DNA of 64,000 nt, taken from contig NZ_JACJFM010000018.1 of the NCBI RefSeq assembly GCF_014164585.1, positions 36,213 through 100,212 of the forward strand, given 5' to 3'. The DNA comes from Oceanospirillum sediminis (GTDB lineage Bacteria > Pseudomonadota > Gammaproteobacteria > Pseudomonadales > Halomonadaceae). The notes under the pieces were generated by a model that was not told where the DNA came from, did no database searches, and saw only the letters and a program-made list of their open reading frames with translations. Every line of letters begins with the position of its first letter. Within the stretch, counting starts at the first letter, position 1. This document shows, in pieces, positions 62,856 to 64,000 of this stretch. A program made the translations under genes and the position numbers.

Positions 62856-63434
62856 ATGGAGTTAACTCAAAAATGCAAATCCCGTAAACATAGTTTCACG
62901 TTTCATGATGATTTTCTTGGATTTTCCTGGTTAGGGAGGTCCGGCTTTGGTTATGTTGAGATTCCATATGCTGAGCTTCCGGATAAGGTCTCAATTTATA
63001 CTGAACAAAATGAATGGTTGAGAAATTTTGGTTATTTCTGTTGTCTGATCAGTGTTGTTGAGATGATTTACGCTATTAATATGGATGTGTCATTTTCTGA
63101 ACTGAATAGCTGGCTGCTTGCTGGCATTGGCTGCATTATTTCAGCCCAGCTTTCACGTAAAGAGTATTCTGTTTTTACAACTGAACACGGCTGTATTCAG
63201 GTTATGCACGATCATCAACATGATCAGATTATCCACTTATTAGCATGTAAAAGGAAGCAGCAGCTGTTGCACTGGTATAGTGATGTTGATCCGGATAGCG
63301 ACCTGGAGTTTGAAATAAAAAAGTTCCAATGGTTATTCAGACAAGGGCTCATGACTCTGGAAGAAACAGAACAAAAGATTGCTCAGGCATATCGGGTATT
63401 TACAGTATCCGGGTTTCATCATGAGTTTGTTTGA
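62856..63434 (+). CDS. Small membrane protein of unknown function
   Basis: 192-residue protein with a GGAGGGG ribosome-binding site before ATG 62856. The N-terminal part is soluble (KCKSRKHSFTFHDDFLGF..YVEIPYAELPDKV), followed by two hydrophobic helices (about 63-80 and 88-103), then a charged C-terminal part (QWLFRQGLMTLEETEQKI). The pattern suggests a bitopic or hairpin membrane anchor with a PH-like N-terminal module; that is speculative. No family recognised. Confidence 0.7.
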   Translation: MELTQKCKSRKHSFTFHDDFLGFSWLGRSGFGYVEIPYAELPDKVSIYTEQNEWLRNFGYFCCLISVVEMIYAINMDVSFSELNSWLLAGIGCIISAQLSRKEYSVFTTEHGCIQVMHDHQHDQIIHLLACKRKQQLLHWYSDVDPDSDLEFEIKKFQWLFRQGLMTLEETEQKIAQAYRVFTVSGFHHEFV

Positions 63435-63518
63435 ATTGATAAAATTGCAGCGGGATATCCGGGGTCAATGAACTGCCAAGGATACTTTATTCTGAAACTC
63501 TGAAAGCATTTTTTCTGT

Positions 63519-63907
63519 TCATACCTGAACAAAGGTATTCTGGTGCTCCTCAGCCAGCAACTGAATAGTACGTTCTTTGTGAGCAGAAGCACTTTTGTTC
63601 AGGGGTTAATCTGATATTCTGCAATTTCTTAGCAGAAGTTATCAAAGTGTCAGGCGACAGTGCAAGTCAGCTCTTAAAGGACCAGTGTAGAATAGCTTCC
63701 AGGCAATCATTCATAGAATGGCCTTCAATACCATCGACTCTTATATCTCCGGTGATATCAATTGCACCATCGATATAATCCATAAAACGAAACCAGAACC
63801 CCGGATCTTGATAGATTTCTTTCTCATCAGAAATATACAGATAAGTGCCGGGATGGCTATATCCTGAGATGTTTTGTCGGAAAAAACGATTATGCTCTAC
63901 TTCTCAT
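63519..63907 (-). pseudogene. Decayed minus-strand coding locus
   Basis: Two adjacent protein-like readings on the minus strand. The first runs from 63903 to a TGA at 63667 (RFFRQNISGYSHPGTYLYI.. GHSMNDCLEAILHWSF) without a start; an ATG at 63907 is one base out of frame. The second, in the same frame after that TGA, reads DTLITSAKKLQNIRLTPEQ and continues in another frame as KSASAHKERTIQLLAEEHQN, stopping at 63519. A lost start and frameshift are needed to link them. Family not recognised. Confidence 0.45.
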
Positions 63908-64000
63908 AATTAGTCAGCCCTGAAAAGCCCTTAATAGACTGTTTTTAAAACAAATTAGCTATTCAGGCATGGATCATTTCGACCAGGAGCGGTAAGCTGT

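Overview
The window reads as chromosomal DNA of a gammaproteobacterium. The core genes (rsxABCDGE, metG facing an apbC-type carrier, a YbiT-class ABC-F protein, rsuA-like, nudC, the long form of purC, a DUF3010 gene, frmA/fghA) are typical of that class. The rich sensory and surface repertoire and the large alternative condensin fit a marine, host-associated lineage of the Oceanospirillales/Endozoicomonadaceae kind; that placement is inference. No rRNA, tRNA, CRISPR array or intact prophage was seen.

Layout. 1-2.2 kb: an orphan sensor kinase with a periplasmic solute-binding domain and a YbjQ-family gene lacking an obvious start. 2.3-9.9 kb: a three-gene SMC condensin operon of the MukFEB/MksFEB/JetABC class (kleisin, winged-helix partner, 1623-residue SMC ATPase) with no nuclease subunit, followed by a 259-bp element with inverted termini. 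10.3-20 kb: an EF-hand protein, a glutathionyl-hydroquinone reductase, a BarA-like hybrid kinase, a short-chain dehydrogenase and an NMT1-type sensor with a degenerate GGDEF domain. 20-31.6 kb: ABC-F protein, pseudouridine synthase, di-heme oxidoreductase, a membrane protein of unknown role, a small DUF1127-like protein facing a LysR regulator, a modular secreted esterase, a coiled-coil protein and a YciC-like membrane protein. 31.7-38.3 kb: the complete Rnf/Rsx operon on the minus strand, with an unusual repeat tail on RsxC. 39-44 kb: metG, apbC-like gene and a TSUP transporter facing an AraC regulator. 44-49.5 kb: a class 3 lipase, an unknown protein, and a LysR regulator facing the glutathione-dependent formaldehyde detoxification genes frmA and fghA. 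49.6-54.9 kb: a possible chemoreceptor tail remnant, nudC, a DUF3010 gene, a LysR/TSUP divergent pair, and a DUF2185 gene leading into purC. 55-63.4 kb: a YdgA-like protein facing a DUF748/AsmA-like protein, a chemoreceptor, a lipoprotein and a small membrane protein. The last 0.5 kb holds a decayed minus-strand locus.

The most unusual points are the large condensin (Gly where the catalytic Glu after Walker B is expected, no MksG/JetD gene, five 18-bp repeats before the first start), the inverted-repeat element behind it, a lipase whose apparent signal peptide is in frame but has no canonical start codon, an unlisted 31-residue gene with its own ribosome-binding site and terminator, the degenerate GGDEF sensor, and operator-like dyads in three LysR/target intergenic regions.
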